A stretch of 64,000 nt of DNA, taken from contig NC_086183.1 of NCBI RefSeq assembly GCF_023053635.1, positions 627,501 through 691,500 of the forward strand. The letters are read 5' to 3'. Shown here in pieces: positions 22,521 to 33,330 of the stretch (position 1 is the first letter of the stretch; every line of letters begins with the position of its first letter). This DNA is from Elgaria multicarinata webbii. Its lineage: Eukaryota; Chordata; Lepidosauria; Squamata; Anguidae. Under the pieces are notes generated by a model. It had not been told where the DNA came from, did no database searches, and saw only the letters and a program-made list of their open reading frames with translations. The translations under genes were made by a program, and so were the position numbers.

Positions 22521-23152
22521 CGGAAGCTTCAGCTGGTACAAAACAGGGCAGCCCGTTTACTAACAGGGACTGGCCGGCGTGATCACATTACGCCAGTCCT
22601 TTTACAACTTCATTAGCTGCCAGTCCAGGTCCGGGCCCGATTCAAAGTGCTGGTATTGACATTTAAAGCCCTAAATGGTTTGGGGCCAGGTTATTTGAAG
22701 GAACGCCTCCTCCCATATGTACCTGCCCGGACCTTAAGATCATCTACAGGGGCCCTTCTCCGTGAGCCCCTGCCAAAGGAAGTGAGGCAGGTGGCTACTA
22801 GGAGGAGGGCTTTCTCCGCTGTGGCACCCCGGTTGTGGAATGAGCTCCCAAGAGAGGTCTGCCTGGCGCCTACACTGTACTCCTTTCATCGCCAGCTGAA
22901 GACCTTTTTATTCTCTCAGTATTTTAACACTTAATTTTAACTTAAATTTAAATTTTACTGTTTTAACTCTGTATTTTAATTTTATATCAATTTTGCTGCA
23001 TGGTTTTTATCCTGGTTGTGCTTTTTATACTGTATTTTGTATTTGTGCTTTTAACCTGTTGGTTGTTTTATTATGGTTTTAATTTTTGTGAACCGCCCAG
23101 AGAGCTTCGGCTTTTGGGCGGTATAAAAATGTAATAAATAAATAAATAAACT
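22521..23152 (+). mobile_element. L2 LINE 3' end
   Basis: Encodes the L2 C-terminus: KVLVLTFKALNGLGPGYL is near the readable MLVLTFKALNGLGPGYLKE, then AVAPRLWNELPREVCLAPT, followed by an AT-rich 3'UTR, the GGGCGGTATAAAAATG block and an AATAAATA tail. The final 96 codons are open, so the copy is comparatively young. 5'-truncated. Confidence 0.9.
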
Positions 23153-23325
23153 TTGAGGCAACAATGGATGAAGGCATATCCACAATAACACAAACAGCTT
23201 ACAATAGTGCCCAAAAATGGGTGTTCACAACTATCTAGGAATGAAGCCAGACTACAAAGCACATGGTCTTTGATGTCTATATACTAATGCCCAGAGTATG
23301 GGAAACAAACAGAACGAACTTGAAC

Positions 23326-23674
23326 TCTTAAGACATGATAGTACTCTTCAAATACCTAAAAGGTTGTCACACAGAGGAGGGCCAGGATTTCTTCTTGATC
23401 CTCTCAGAGTGTAGGACACGGAAGAACGGGCTCAAATTAAAGAAAGCTAGATTCTGGCTGAACATCAGGAAAAACTTCCTGACTGTTAGAGCAGTACGAC
23501 AATGGAACCAGTTACCTAGGGAGGTTGTGGGCTCTCCCACCCTAGAGGCATTCAAGAGGCTGCTGGACAACCATCTGTCAGGTATGCTTTAGGGTGGATT
23601 CCTGCATTGAGCAGGGGGTTGGACTCGATGGCCTTGTAGGCCCCTTCCAACTCTGCTATTCTATGATTCTAAAG
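23326..23674 (+). mobile_element. CR1 LINE 3' end, nested
   Basis: Open reading [18 protein letters not shown] through LEAFKRLLDNHLSGML, then the CR1 3'UTR and an ATTCTATGATTCT tail. It splits the endonuclease frame of the surrounding CR1. No target duplication is obvious, as usual for CR1. Confidence 0.88.
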
Positions 23675-23789
23675 CAAATATGGCTTGATAGGTATAACTG
23701 AAACTTGGTGGGATGACTCCCATGACTGGAATATAGCAATTGAAAGATATAACTTGTTCTAAAAGAACAGAAGAAACAGAAAGGGAGGA

Positions 23790-23937
23790 TGGGGCCATAG
23801 CTAGACCTAAGGTTTATCCCTGTATCGTCCAGGAGTCCAACCTGTTCATCTAGGTGACACACAGGGGATCCTGTGCTCAGGCAGGGACGGACCCTGGATG
23901 ATCCCAGGATAAACCTTAGGCCTAGCTGTGGCCTTAG
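23790..23937 (-). mobile_element. ~145-bp TIR element, copy 2
   Basis: Left end GGCCATAGCTAGACCTAAGG; right end CCTTAGGCCTAGCTGTGGCC, its near reverse complement. The interior shares the CCCCTGTGTG block with 20673-20816 in reverse. Inserted into CR1 endonuclease sequence. Confidence 0.7.
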
Positions 23938-24051
23938 TCACACTATATGTTAAAAATACCTATCCCTGCGCAGAAGTACAGGAGGATGAGCCTGGGAGCC
24001 CCATCGAAAGCATCTGGATTAAAATAAATGGGGCAAGGAATAAAAGGAGCA

Positions 24052-24501
24052 CTGTTATCAATATTTGAAGGGGTTAAATGTATGCACAATAGTAAAGAAT
24101 TAATAAACAATTTATTAACTGCAGCTAGATTAATAATTGCCAGGAATTGGAAGGAACAAAGGGCTTATCAAATAGAAGAATGGTATAAAGAAGTCTGGGA
24201 TATAGCTATAAATGACAGACTCATGAATAGTATTAAAGTTAAGAGAGGAGTGCTGAAGCGAAATTACTTTGATGAGATTTGGAGACCATTTGTTAAATTT
24301 GTATTAGGAAAAGGTAAAGGGAGTAAACCATCACAGGATACATTACAATTTTGGAAAGGAGAATAAGGGTCCCGGGGGGCACAAGATATTACTATATTAT
24401 TTTAATAAGTTTTCTTCTTTAATTTCATTATTGTGGTATATTGAGTTGATGTAGTGTGATTATTGTATCTGTTATAAAATTCAAATAAAATATTTTTTAA
24501 A
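24052..24501 (+). mobile_element. L1 LINE 3' fragment with 17-bp target duplication
   Basis: Encodes about 100 residues of the L1 ORF2 C-terminus (AARLIIARNWKEQRAY, EEWYKEVWDIAINDRL), resembling the larger copy at 62491-64000. It ends in an A-rich tail. The flanks carry the same 17 bp (AAGGAATAAAAGGAGCA) at 24035-24051 and 24502-24518. Typical 5'-truncated target-primed insertion. Confidence 0.9.
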
Positions 24502-25215
24502 AAGGAATAAAAGGAGCATGATAGTCTACCTCATCTTTTCAAGGAAAAGATGAGGATGAAACTTTTGTAAGCAAATTGCCAGTGTTTCAAGCAAGTGTGA
24601 TGTAGTAGTGATGGGGGACTTCAATTACCCCGACATCAGTTGGGAGACAAGTTCTGCCAAAAGTGGCCCTTCCAAGAAATTCCTGACATGTGTGGCTGAT
24701 AACTTTCAGCTATCCTTGACCAATAGGGATGACTTAGTGGATAAAGTGACAGTTACCAGAACTCTGGGGAAAAGTGACCATGTCATGCTTGAATTCTTGA
24801 TTGTAAAGGAAACATAAGCTAAGTGTAGCCACATGTGTATTCTGGATTTTAGGAAAGCTGACTTTAATAAACTCCGAACCATGATAAGTAAGGTCTCATG
24901 GCAAGTGACCCTAATGAGAAAAGGAGTGCAGGATGGGTAGGAGATTTAAAAAAGGAAATTTTAAAGGCACAATTACAAACAATTCCAACAAGGTAAAAAG
25001 ATAGAAGACAACAGAGGAAACCAATGCTGCTCCAGAAAAAGTTTAGAGATGACCTGAAAAAAAAAAAAGGATATGTCCTATACAGGAAGTGGAAGGAAGG
25101 CTAGGCTATAAAAGAAGAGTACAGACAGGTGGCACAGAAGTGCCAAAATGGCATTAGGAAGGCTAAAGCTGAGAATGAGCTGAGACTAGTGAGGGATGCT
25201 AAAAGCAAGCCTAAT

Positions 25216-26815
25216 GCTCACCAGAAAGGCTCCGTTGCCTCCCCACATTAGGGCAACATGTCACAGCCATGCATCAGGGATAGCGTGGGGTTTGGCACTG
25301 GAGCGGTGCCAACCCGGTGCCATGAAGACAGCCCCAAGGATGCCCCCATTTGAAAGCCAGTGAGGCCCCTGCTTTTCTTCAGGTACAGGGACAGACCCTA
25401 CCCAAAGATGTCTGACCTCAACCTGAGAGCTTCTGTACAGTGCCAACCACAGTCCTTTGCACTGAGATGCCCTACGGATGCCACTGTATCATCCCAGGAT
25501 GCCTCTGGACAGAATAACATGTTCAGAGTTTCAAAATTCTGTGTGCAAAGTAAAGCTGATGTCAATCCCAATTCCATGTCAGCCAAATCAGGCATGGTGG
25601 TCAAGTGAGACCCAGGCTTCCAGTGACATTTAGCTCCAGTTCTCCTTTGAGTTCCTTAGCACAGCACCCGGGCCCTGGCTCTTCTCTTCTCTTCTCTTCT
25701 CTTCTTCTGTTGGCAGCTGTGCTGATGCTGCAGATGGCTTCCGCCCCCCGCCCCCATGCCAGCCCTCACACGTCACTGGCTCAGAGCACGGCTCTCTTCT
25801 GACGACAGTGGAGCAAGCCGCTTGGCAGGGAGCTGCACAGATGGGTTGGTTTCCACTTCTGTCCATTCCAGACCTCTGCCTCAGAGTTCAGCTCTCTGGT
25901 TCTGGAATGCAGCTGGAACACGGAGCACATTCAGCTGGTCCAAGGCAAGGCTCTGTGTTTCACTCAGATGTCCAGCAGCCAGGCTTGGCTGCCCTGGAGC
26001 CCCTGACTCTCCTCTCCCTTGTCCCACGCATGGGACTAACCAGATGGATGGCATGTGGCCGCTTCTGTCTTGGGAACAAAGCTGCCACTGTGCCACAACA
26101 CGCGGCAAATTCCAACTGCTGTTTCCACTGCCAAGGAATCTTTCAGCAGCTAGCAACCTTACAATGGCCTGGACTAAAGAAGCCCCCTCTCACCTCACAC
26201 GCATAATGCACCTGCCATCTTGACAGGTTCTGGGCCAGACAATATCAGCACAGGCCCTAAATTGCTGCCAAAGATGAGCTCTCCCTGTGAGCCTGCCCTG
26301 GGGATGGGCATCGGCTTTGGACTCTTCAAATTGGGCCTCTTCAATCTGGTTGTGTTGCTTCCTAAGGAGAAATGGATTTCCTCCGAAGCCAACAGAACTG
26401 AAGCCATTCCAGAGTGAGACTTTGACAGCACCTCATCTTTCTGAGATTGGGCAGGCCTCAAAAAGGGGCTACTATGCCTACACTTACCATCCAATTCTGA
26501 TCAGGAGAAAAATGGTACAGATGTCCTTTATTTCCCATAATAGTCAATGGGAAGCCTGAAGCCTGAACCTTGACTCAGGTTAGGTATTGAGTCAAAGCAG
26601 ACCAACGCAGAATCAGTCTGAACAAAGTTGGGCCATTTTCAAAAGTGACGAATCAAGGCCTGAGTCAAAGCAGGGGTTCAATGCACACCTTTAGGGTACA
26701 TTGAGATGAGAATGGGGCTCAGAGCTGCCTTTTTCTCCTCACCCAGAAGCACTGCGAGAGGGTCACTCAGCACATTCTCAGAAGCTCATAGAAGCAGGTT
26801 CTCATTCCTTAAAAT
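25216..26815. other. No gene recognised
   Basis: Contains a TCTTC-type simple repeat near 25679-25706; otherwise nothing identified. Confidence 0.4.
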
Positions 26816-26939
26816 GAGATCAGCCTGGGTTTAAGCCAGTTGACAATCTGGACACACTTGCTTTAAATCCTAGTTGTGCATTGGGATGCTTGTTGTAGAT
26901 AGGCATTATGAATGTGCTGGGAAGTGCTGTGTTTTTGCT

Positions 26940-26991
26940 ACAGCTTTCTATGTTCCATAAAGCCTTTTCTATGTACATTGATGGTGCTATA

Positions 26992-27022
<31 letters not shown>

Positions 27023-27050
27023 TAATCATCATCATCATCATCATCCCGGG
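26940..27050 (+). mobile_element. LINE/SINE-type 3' tail with mixed microsatellite
   Basis: GATGGTGCTATATAAATAAA followed by AAT and then ATC repeats to about 27045. The GGTGCTATATAAATAAA end is typical of L2-related reptile retroposons. The 5' limit is uncertain. Confidence 0.5.
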
Positions 27051-27169
27051 AATGCCCTTCCCAGGGAGACCCGCCTGGTGTCTTCACTGCAGATGCCAGG
27101 TTAAGTCCTTCGTCTTCCATTTAATCTTTAATCTGGTGCTTTGATTATTCACTTTACTGCTGGCTCTTT

Positions 27170-27330
27170 AACATTTTTAATGTTAAAACATCTATTATTT
27201 TTATATTTTATTTATTTATAGTATTTTTATCCCACAACTCAGCCAAAAAGGCTCCAGCTTACAATCAATCAGTGAAGAAGACAGTCCCTGCCCTCAGACT
27301 TACATTCTAAAAAAAAGACAGGACACATGA
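27170..27330 (-). mobile_element. LINE 3'UTR fragment
   Basis: A TTATTTATAGTATTTTTATC stretch, then ACAGTCCCTGCCCTCAGAC and TTACATTCTAAAAAAAAGAC. A second copy of the same tail type is in a UTP11 intron at 40880-41010. Confidence 0.55.
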
Positions 27331-27618
27331 GGGAAGAGGGGGAAAAGAAAGAGAAATTAAGGCGTCTGTTTAGCAGGACTGATGGGAAGGCCCTGCTCCG
27401 CCCTCTCATCTCCTGATGGAGGGGCAGCCCCACAGCTCCTTCTTTTTCCACACAGGGTCAAGATGACCTTTAGCCCTGTTGGGGTGGAGGCCGGGGTGGG
27501 GTGGGGGCGGAGGTTCTGAAGCAGGCCCTTATGTTATTGTTTTGTTATTGTTGCTTTTCGGTCATTTATGATGGTAAATCACCCCATGGGTATTTGCCAG
27601 TTTGGTGGTATATAAATT

Positions 27619-27744
27619 TAGGGTGACCATATTTTGGAAACCAAAAAGGAGGACAAAATGGCCGCCCTCAGGAGGCGTGGCCACCCCAACATGCCCACCC
27701 CCAAGGCGGTGCCAACTCAACATGTCCGGTGTGGCCTCGGTCAC
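27619..27744 (+). mobile_element. Partial 'TAGGGTGACCATAT' TIR element
   Basis: Begins TTAGGGTGACCATATTTTGG, like the complete element at 27951, but no matching right end is found before the L2 tail at 27745. Probably a truncated relative. Confidence 0.5.
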
Positions 27745-27812
27745 ATTTATTTATTTATTACATTTTTATACTGCCCAACAGCCGAAGCTCTCTGGGCAGT
27801 TCACAGAAAGTA
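27745..27812 (-). mobile_element. L2 3' tail fragment
   Basis: TTATTTATTTATTACATTTT then TACTGCCCAACAGCCGAAG and CTCTGGGCAGTTCACAG on the + strand: the L2 terminus in reverse. Confidence 0.8.
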
Positions 27813-27950
27813 AATGATAGCAACCAATGAGTAGCAAAGGCACACAACTACTATAATAATATACTAAATACTAAAAAAGGAACTTACACTTATATAAAAC
27901 CATTTCTTTATTTTTTATAACATAATAAACAACCACAACAGTCATAGTAC

Positions 27951-28371
27951 TAGGGTGACCATATTTGGGAAACCAAAAAAGAGGACACCTAGTGTGTGTG
28001 TGTGTGGAAGCAGCTTTCTGAGTCCTGCAGAAAGTACGTTATTCCCCCGCCACCTTAAAGAACCCGATTGGAGTGGAGGAGGGGAAAGGATTTCATTCTG
28101 CACCACCACCATCCACTCCAATTGGGGCCTTTTCTATAATGTCCACGAATGACCCACTTTCCCCTTTAAGACCTCAATTGGAGCTCGGGGTCGGGGAATG
28201 ATGTGCCTCAAGAGAGCATGTCACTCCCTCCTGCCATGCTAATGGCAGCCTTAAAGAGGAAGGTGTGTCATTCCAGGACATTATTGAAAATTATAGAAAA
28301 TCCCCCCTGACACCATGGAAAGAACAAAAACCAGGACAAATCCAGGGAAATCCTGACAGTTGGTCACCCTA
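27951..28371. mobile_element. 421-bp TIR element, TAGGGTGACCA ends
   Basis: Left end TAGGGTGACCATATTTGGG; right end AGTTGGTCACCCTA. The outer 11 bp are perfect inverted repeats. TA at both edges would fit a TA target, but it could be part of the repeat. No transposase frame; likely a non-autonomous DNA transposon. Confidence 0.65.
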
Positions 28372-28373
28372 AT

Positions 28374-28406
28374 AAATTAAATTAAATTAAATTAAATTAA
28401 ATTAAT
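28374..28406. repeat. (AAATT)n microsatellite
   Basis: About six AATTA-type pentamers. Confidence 0.9.
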
Positions 28407-28489
28407 AGGTCAAGCTGGGCTTTGAATAGCGGAGTCCCGGCCAATATTTAGTGAGGCCTCTCAAGTCCCTCCGGTGGAAGGAGGTTCTG

Positions 28490-29280
28490 TGACCGAGCTT
28501 AGGGGAGCTGGAAAAGGGTGCGAAGGGGCGGATCCGGCAGGCGCCGCTCTCGGTCTCCTGCGAGGAGGAGGAGGCGGCGAAGGGCTGCTGGTGCCGGCAT
28601 CCTCGTGAAGCGGGGGCGGAGGGCTGGCAGGCATCTCTCCGTTTCCAGCCTCCATCCCAGGCGGTTAGGCGGCGGGGGAGAAGCGTCCCTTCGGGCGTGA
28701 TGGAGCCGCCTCCGAAGCGGCGAGGCTGTCCATCCTTGGCGCCAGAGGCGCGCGAGGGCCACAGCCAGGATGGCTGCTGCAGCCCCCGCCCGGGGCGTGT
28801 TTCGCGCCTCTCTCAGGCCCGCTGCCCGGGGAAAGGGGCAGAGGCCGGCCTCCCCGGCGGCGCCGCATGACTCAAAGGCCCCGCCCCAGCCAGCACGGGG
28901 CCTCGCGGGAGGGCAGGCCTCGCAAGCGCCGCACCCGGCCGTCCCTCTGCAGGGAGGGGAGCAGCCCGCTTACTGGGCGCCGGGGCGCCTCCCAGCGCAG
29001 CATGCCCACGTCGCTGAGCGCGGTGGCGGCGGTGCCTTCACGCTCCTGCCGGTCCCGGGCGGCAATGCTGTCTCTGCCACGAAGCGACACGACGCGGCTT
29101 CTGCTCTCCACTGGCGGGCGGCCGTGGCCCTGGCTTCTCCGCAGGCCCGAGGGCGCACCTGCCGTGGGCAGGGGTGAGGATCTGCCTGCTCCCAGGCCTC
29201 CCCCCACCGCATTGGAAATGCCGCCCGTTCGCCCCTCGGCCTGCCTGCGTGCGGGGGGGGGGGGGGGGACTGACGGGATG
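28490..29280. promoter_or_regulatory. Orphan CpG island
   Basis: About 800 bp of dense CpG, flanked by ordinary intergenic DNA midway between POU3F1 and UTP11. Frames in all phases; none resembles a known protein. Likely a promoter of an unrecognised, perhaps noncoding, transcript, or a regulatory CpG block. A 20-bp G run near 29251-29270 closes it. Confidence 0.6.
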
Positions 29281-30438
29281 AGGCCGAGGGGACCACCTGC
29301 TGGCCTCCTGGGGTTTCTGCTTCACTCACTAGGCGAAGTCCTGTTCTGGCAGTGACAAGGAGGCCTCTGCAGACTAGATCTGGTTCCCAGCACAGATCAA
29401 GGAGGCCGATCCCAAGGGGCGGCCTGCAAAGGCGGGTGGGACGGAAGCGTCGCCTCCGGGCACTTTGCCTGCCTAAAGAGGGTCCTCGGCAGGGGGTTGC
29501 AAACAGATCTGCTGGTCCAGTTTTTTCTTCGTCGATTTGGCTGTGGCTGTTATTGATCCTACCTGTGCAGTTCTGCTCCTCGCCCCATACGAAGGCCCTG
29601 TGTGTGGGGAGGAGGAGAATGCTGTCCCTGGTGAAAGCTGGGGTGGGGGCACTTTGGCCTCAGGGATCAGTTCCAAAACCGGTTCCCCAACAACCATTGG
29701 GGAATCTTTGAGATTAGATCGATGTAAAAAAACAACAACTAAAAAGCACTCTCCAAATGAATGAAGTTCCATGTGCTGAGCATCAGTGCATCTTGGGAAG
29801 CACCCTACATTCTGCCTTTTGACCTGGCTGCCATTGGATGGGAGAAGGATGTCTGCCTTTAATGCCCAATGCTGGGGGCAAATTCCTCCACTGAGTGGAG
29901 CCGAAGTGGTCTGGTCAGGTCTGGCAAATCCCAGGAGGACGCTGAGCGCCTCCACCAGAGAATCCATGATTGAGGCAGATGTCTGGCCTTGACGGTGGTT
30001 GAAGCTGGCTAGGTAGGTTTTGTCGTTGGTGCTGTTATGTTCATTAGAAAGAAATTTTGAAGGGAGCACAGTCTCTCCTAAACTGTATCTGGGGGGCAGG
30101 GGGACGGGGGGGGGGGGGAGAGATAAACAGTATGCATTGCTGCACTCTGCCTGGAAGAGCCCAGCAAAGCCAATCTGATGGTCCTGCAATTGCTGCAGGC
30201 CTTCCCCCGTGCTTCTCTGTGTCTTTTCCTTGCTCAAAATCCCACCACGCAGGTACCCTCATGAGTGTGTGTTGTGTGTGTCTGGTGAGCCGACTGGAAA
30301 GGAGCCATGAAAGGCACAAGGTGGTGCAGATGCCCTCAGACGCCCACAATATTTCTCATGATCAGAATGGTCTCTTGGACAGAACTTCAGGCTAAGTACT
30401 GGGGGGGGGGGGGATTTGTCCCACTTGTGCCAGATCAT
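29281..30438. other. No gene recognised; one long reverse frame
   Basis: A 254-codon frame lies at 29473-30237 on the reverse strand. It has no recognised domain and no supporting codon signature, and it overlaps a long forward frame, so I do not call it a gene. A G run lies near 30106-30118. Confidence 0.35.
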
Positions 30439-30439
30439 T

Positions 30440-30570
30440 TAATTAAGATATTTGCATACCACTTTTTCAAAAAGGTCCAATGCAGTTTACGTAACAAAAA
30501 TACCATTTAAAACCAACCACAGAATAGTAACAATAGCAGCAACATAAAAACAGCTACAGAAGACTATATT
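30440..30570 (-). mobile_element. Degraded LINE 3'UTR
   Basis: ATTTGCATACCACTTTTTC, AATGCAGTTTACGTAAC and following A-rich text resemble the reverse-strand LINE tails seen elsewhere here, with heavy decay. Confidence 0.4.
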
Positions 30571-30583
30571 AAAGGCAGTGGCT

Positions 30584-30670
30584 TGGATCCAGACGCATAT
30601 ACAAGCCTGGGAGAAAGTCCTGTTGCATTCAGTTAGGCTTACTTCTGAGTAGGCTCATATAGGATTGCAC
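30584..30670. repeat. Hairpin repeat module, copy 3
   Basis: GGATCCAGACGCATATACAA faces GCTCATATAGGATTGCA, with CTTACTTCTGAGTAGG in the right arm. Confidence 0.6.
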
Positions 30671-32780
30671 TGTGAGTTAGTAGAACTTGGGTCCCATTAA
30701 AAACAAGCAAGACCTGACACACAAGTCTCTTATTTCAGCGAATGCTGGGTGCAACTAACTCAGTCGAGATCCAACCCACGTTTATTAGCCACGGATGGCA
30801 GGCTTCGCTCTTTGGAAGCTCAGGCTTTGCTCCCTGGTGCAGCCCTTGGAGCAAGGCCCCATTGCTGTCTTTGTGTCTGCAGCTCCCAGCAAACAACGCA
30901 GGGAACATTCTTGTAATCCTGCCGAAGGGGCTGCCCCCCCCCGCCCCGCCCAGCTGCTGAAGCGCTGTTTGTGCTGCCCCACCAGGCGTGGGCTGGATCG
31001 CGGATCGGGAGACCAAGAGCACCACAGCCACCCTGTGCACAGAACAGGCCTGGGAGGGAGCCAGCGACACACGGAAGAATAACGGCTTGTTTGGGAAGGT
31101 CAGCAGCCAGGCCCTTTGGTAGGTGGGCGGCCACAGTTAAGAGGGAAACATTCGCTCTCGCCACATGGGCCTGCAAAGCCCACAGCACCCAACTGTCATC
31201 GGACGCAGAAGGCCAGAGCGTCCAGCAACCCCCAGGAACAAAGCACCCAGTGTGGGCACCCAGGAAGGCCGTTGCTTCCTGGGGTGGGGGCACTTACAGC
31301 TTAAGAGGCAAAGGCACTTCCTGAAGGCCACTCCAGCCACCAATAGAGCCCCACCATGAGAACATGCCTGCCTGCCTGCCTTGCAGGACATTTGTTTGCT
31401 TGGGCAAGTGAGAAGCTCCAGATATGTGTGTCCTAGAACAGCTGCATTACCCAGCCCCCAGCAGGGGAGGATTGTGGCCACTTGGGGGGAGGAGGGGCTG
31501 ATAATGCCTTGGGACTCTGCCTCCCCACTCCCCAATGAAGGATGATGGAATTCAAGACATAAATATGGAGGAGGTATCTCTGACGCATTTCTCCAATGCA
31601 CACAGACCCTGAAAACCATACAACAACACCCATACTAACTGGCTGCCTATCTGCTCTCAGCTTTGAATTTAAAAGTCAAGACAGAGGTGCTGTTCGTCAG
31701 TGGAAAAGTTAATCCAGGACCAGGTCTCTGTTGGAGCTGGGGCTGCAATTACTTCCCATGAGGCTTTGCCCAGCCCACCATCAGGGAGGGCACCTTGGGC
31801 TGGCTTGCTCTGGGGATGGGGGTCAGGCAAGGGCTGTGGCCAGACCCTATTTTCATGTTTTTAAAAATTGGAAGCCACTTGGGGGCGATTTTGACCAAAG
31901 GCTTGGATAGAACAAAATCAGCCTGGGCCCAGGAACTCCTGCACTCCACAGAGAAGAAGGACGAAGTGCCTTAAAGGCCAGTGAATGCCCCATGGGTGGA
32001 CCTGAGGCCACAGAAAGGCTTCCCCTTACCCTGCAGAAATAATTTACCACCTGAACACCTCTTTCTCCATTTATTTTTTAAACACAGGAAATGCCAGTAT
32101 AACTGCCACCAGGAAAGCCCCTCCCCAGGCCATAGCCAGCCTAAACGTTTTGGAAGTCCACCAAAATATGGGGGGGGGGGCAGTTTAAAGACAAAACTGT
32201 AAAAAGTTTTTGTTAAGTGTAAAAAAGAAAAGAAAAAATAGGAGGCAGAGAAAATTTAGGGGGCAGACGCACACCCCTGGCTCCAGGCAGGGTCCTCACC
32301 CTGCACAAAACTCCCATGACAGCCTCGGAGGTTCACAGTGCAAATCGAGCACCCTGGGAGTAACTGGCCACAAAGTGGAAGTAACTGGCCACAGAGCCCT
32401 GGCATGTGTGCAGAAGGCTTCAGGTTCCATTCCTTGCATCACCACCAGAAGATGCAACAGGGAAGGAAAAACCTTAGCCTGAATTCCTGGAGAGCTTCTG
32501 CCAGTAAGGAGTAGGTGGATGGACCACTGGTCTGATCCAGTAAAAAGCAGGCAAACCCATGGGGTAGAGAGCATTTGACTGGGGGCTTCTAGAAAAGAGC
32601 CTCTAATGGGATAAGATTGCAGGGGCAATTGTATAGTCCAAAGGGCAGCAGGATGGGCTGCCTGTGTGGCTGAGACCATGAACACAGCAGCATCTGCTGC
32701 TGCTGCTGCTGCTGCCGCCCTCACCCACCCACCCCCTTTGGAGAATGAGTGATGGCTAGCCTCTCACTGCTCAGTGTGTT
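30671..32780. other. No gene recognised
   Basis: Moderately GC-rich unique-looking DNA. A scrap reading KTEVLFVSGK at about 31675-31710 may be a decayed L2 RT remnant. A CTG run lies at 32692-32713. Confidence 0.4.
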
Positions 32781-32784
32781 TGCT

Positions 32785-32828
32785 TGTGCGCACACATGCG
32801 CGCACATGCACATGCACATGCGCGCGCG

Positions 32829-32878
<50 letters not shown>
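32785..32878. repeat. 94-bp alternating purine-pyrimidine tract
   Basis: Mixed TGCGCACAC, (CG)n and (CA)n with no break in purine/pyrimidine alternation over 94 bp. Such tracts favour Z-DNA under negative supercoiling. It lies about 110 bp left of the candidate enhancer. Confidence 0.9.
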
Positions 32879-32879
<1 letters not shown>

Positions 32880-32989
32880 CTACTGTCTCCATCAAGGAGC
32901 CCAGGGTGGGAGAGCTTCTCCTGGAGCTGGAAAGGAAGAAGGAGGCTCCCTCACTTTTATCTTGGAGAGAAACTGATCGTTGTTGCCAA

Positions 32990-33330
32990 AAATAAATGTT
33001 CGCGTTCCAAAGGCGCGCTCCGAGCACACCAGCTCATTAGCGATGCATATCACTTGGCTCAGGTCCCACACCTTCCAGCTCATTATAAATATGCAGTTGC
33101 TGCTGGCTCTACCCCAATCATCTCTGCAATCAGAGCTTTTAATTAGGTTAATTAAATTGTATCAAACCTCACAGGGACACAGTTCCCTGATGCTGATGAG
33201 CAGCCAAAACAGACCTCAGCTCCAGCTCTGACGGAGAGAACTTGCCCGCCGCCCTCTCTGCCGCAGCTCATGAGCATGCATGAGGACGCAGCCGCACCGC
33301 TCTCCCAAGGCTGAGCAAAAGAGCAGCCGA
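32990..33330. promoter_or_regulatory. Candidate conserved noncoding enhancer
   Basis: Unique, low-repeat sequence with ATGCATATCA, TAAATATGCAG, TTTTAATTAGGTTAATTAAA and CATGAGCATGCATGAGG: closely spaced homeodomain and POU half-sites unlike the surroundings. It resembles enhancers near developmental transcription factors. POU3F1 is the likely target, 23 kb away. Conservation is not tested. Confidence 0.4.

Larger units (their letters stand above)
23256..25215 (+). mobile_element. CR1 LINE endonuclease region, host of three insertions
   Basis: Reads the CR1 endonuclease: start of the domain near 23275-23325, GITETWWDDSHDWN near 23690, GDFNYPDISWE near 24615, SDHVMLEFL near 24775, and the linker RKAKAENELRLVRDAKSK near 25160-25210. 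It lacks the RT domain and is interrupted by a CR1 3' end (23326-23674), a TIR element (23790-23937) and an L1 fragment (24052-24501), so it is the oldest layer of the cluster. Confidence 0.82.

Noticed and set aside
29251-29270. G-quadruplex or regulatory G run
   Set aside because: Homopolymer G runs here (also about 30108, 30403, 36972) are common and may be sequencing-length errors; no further support.
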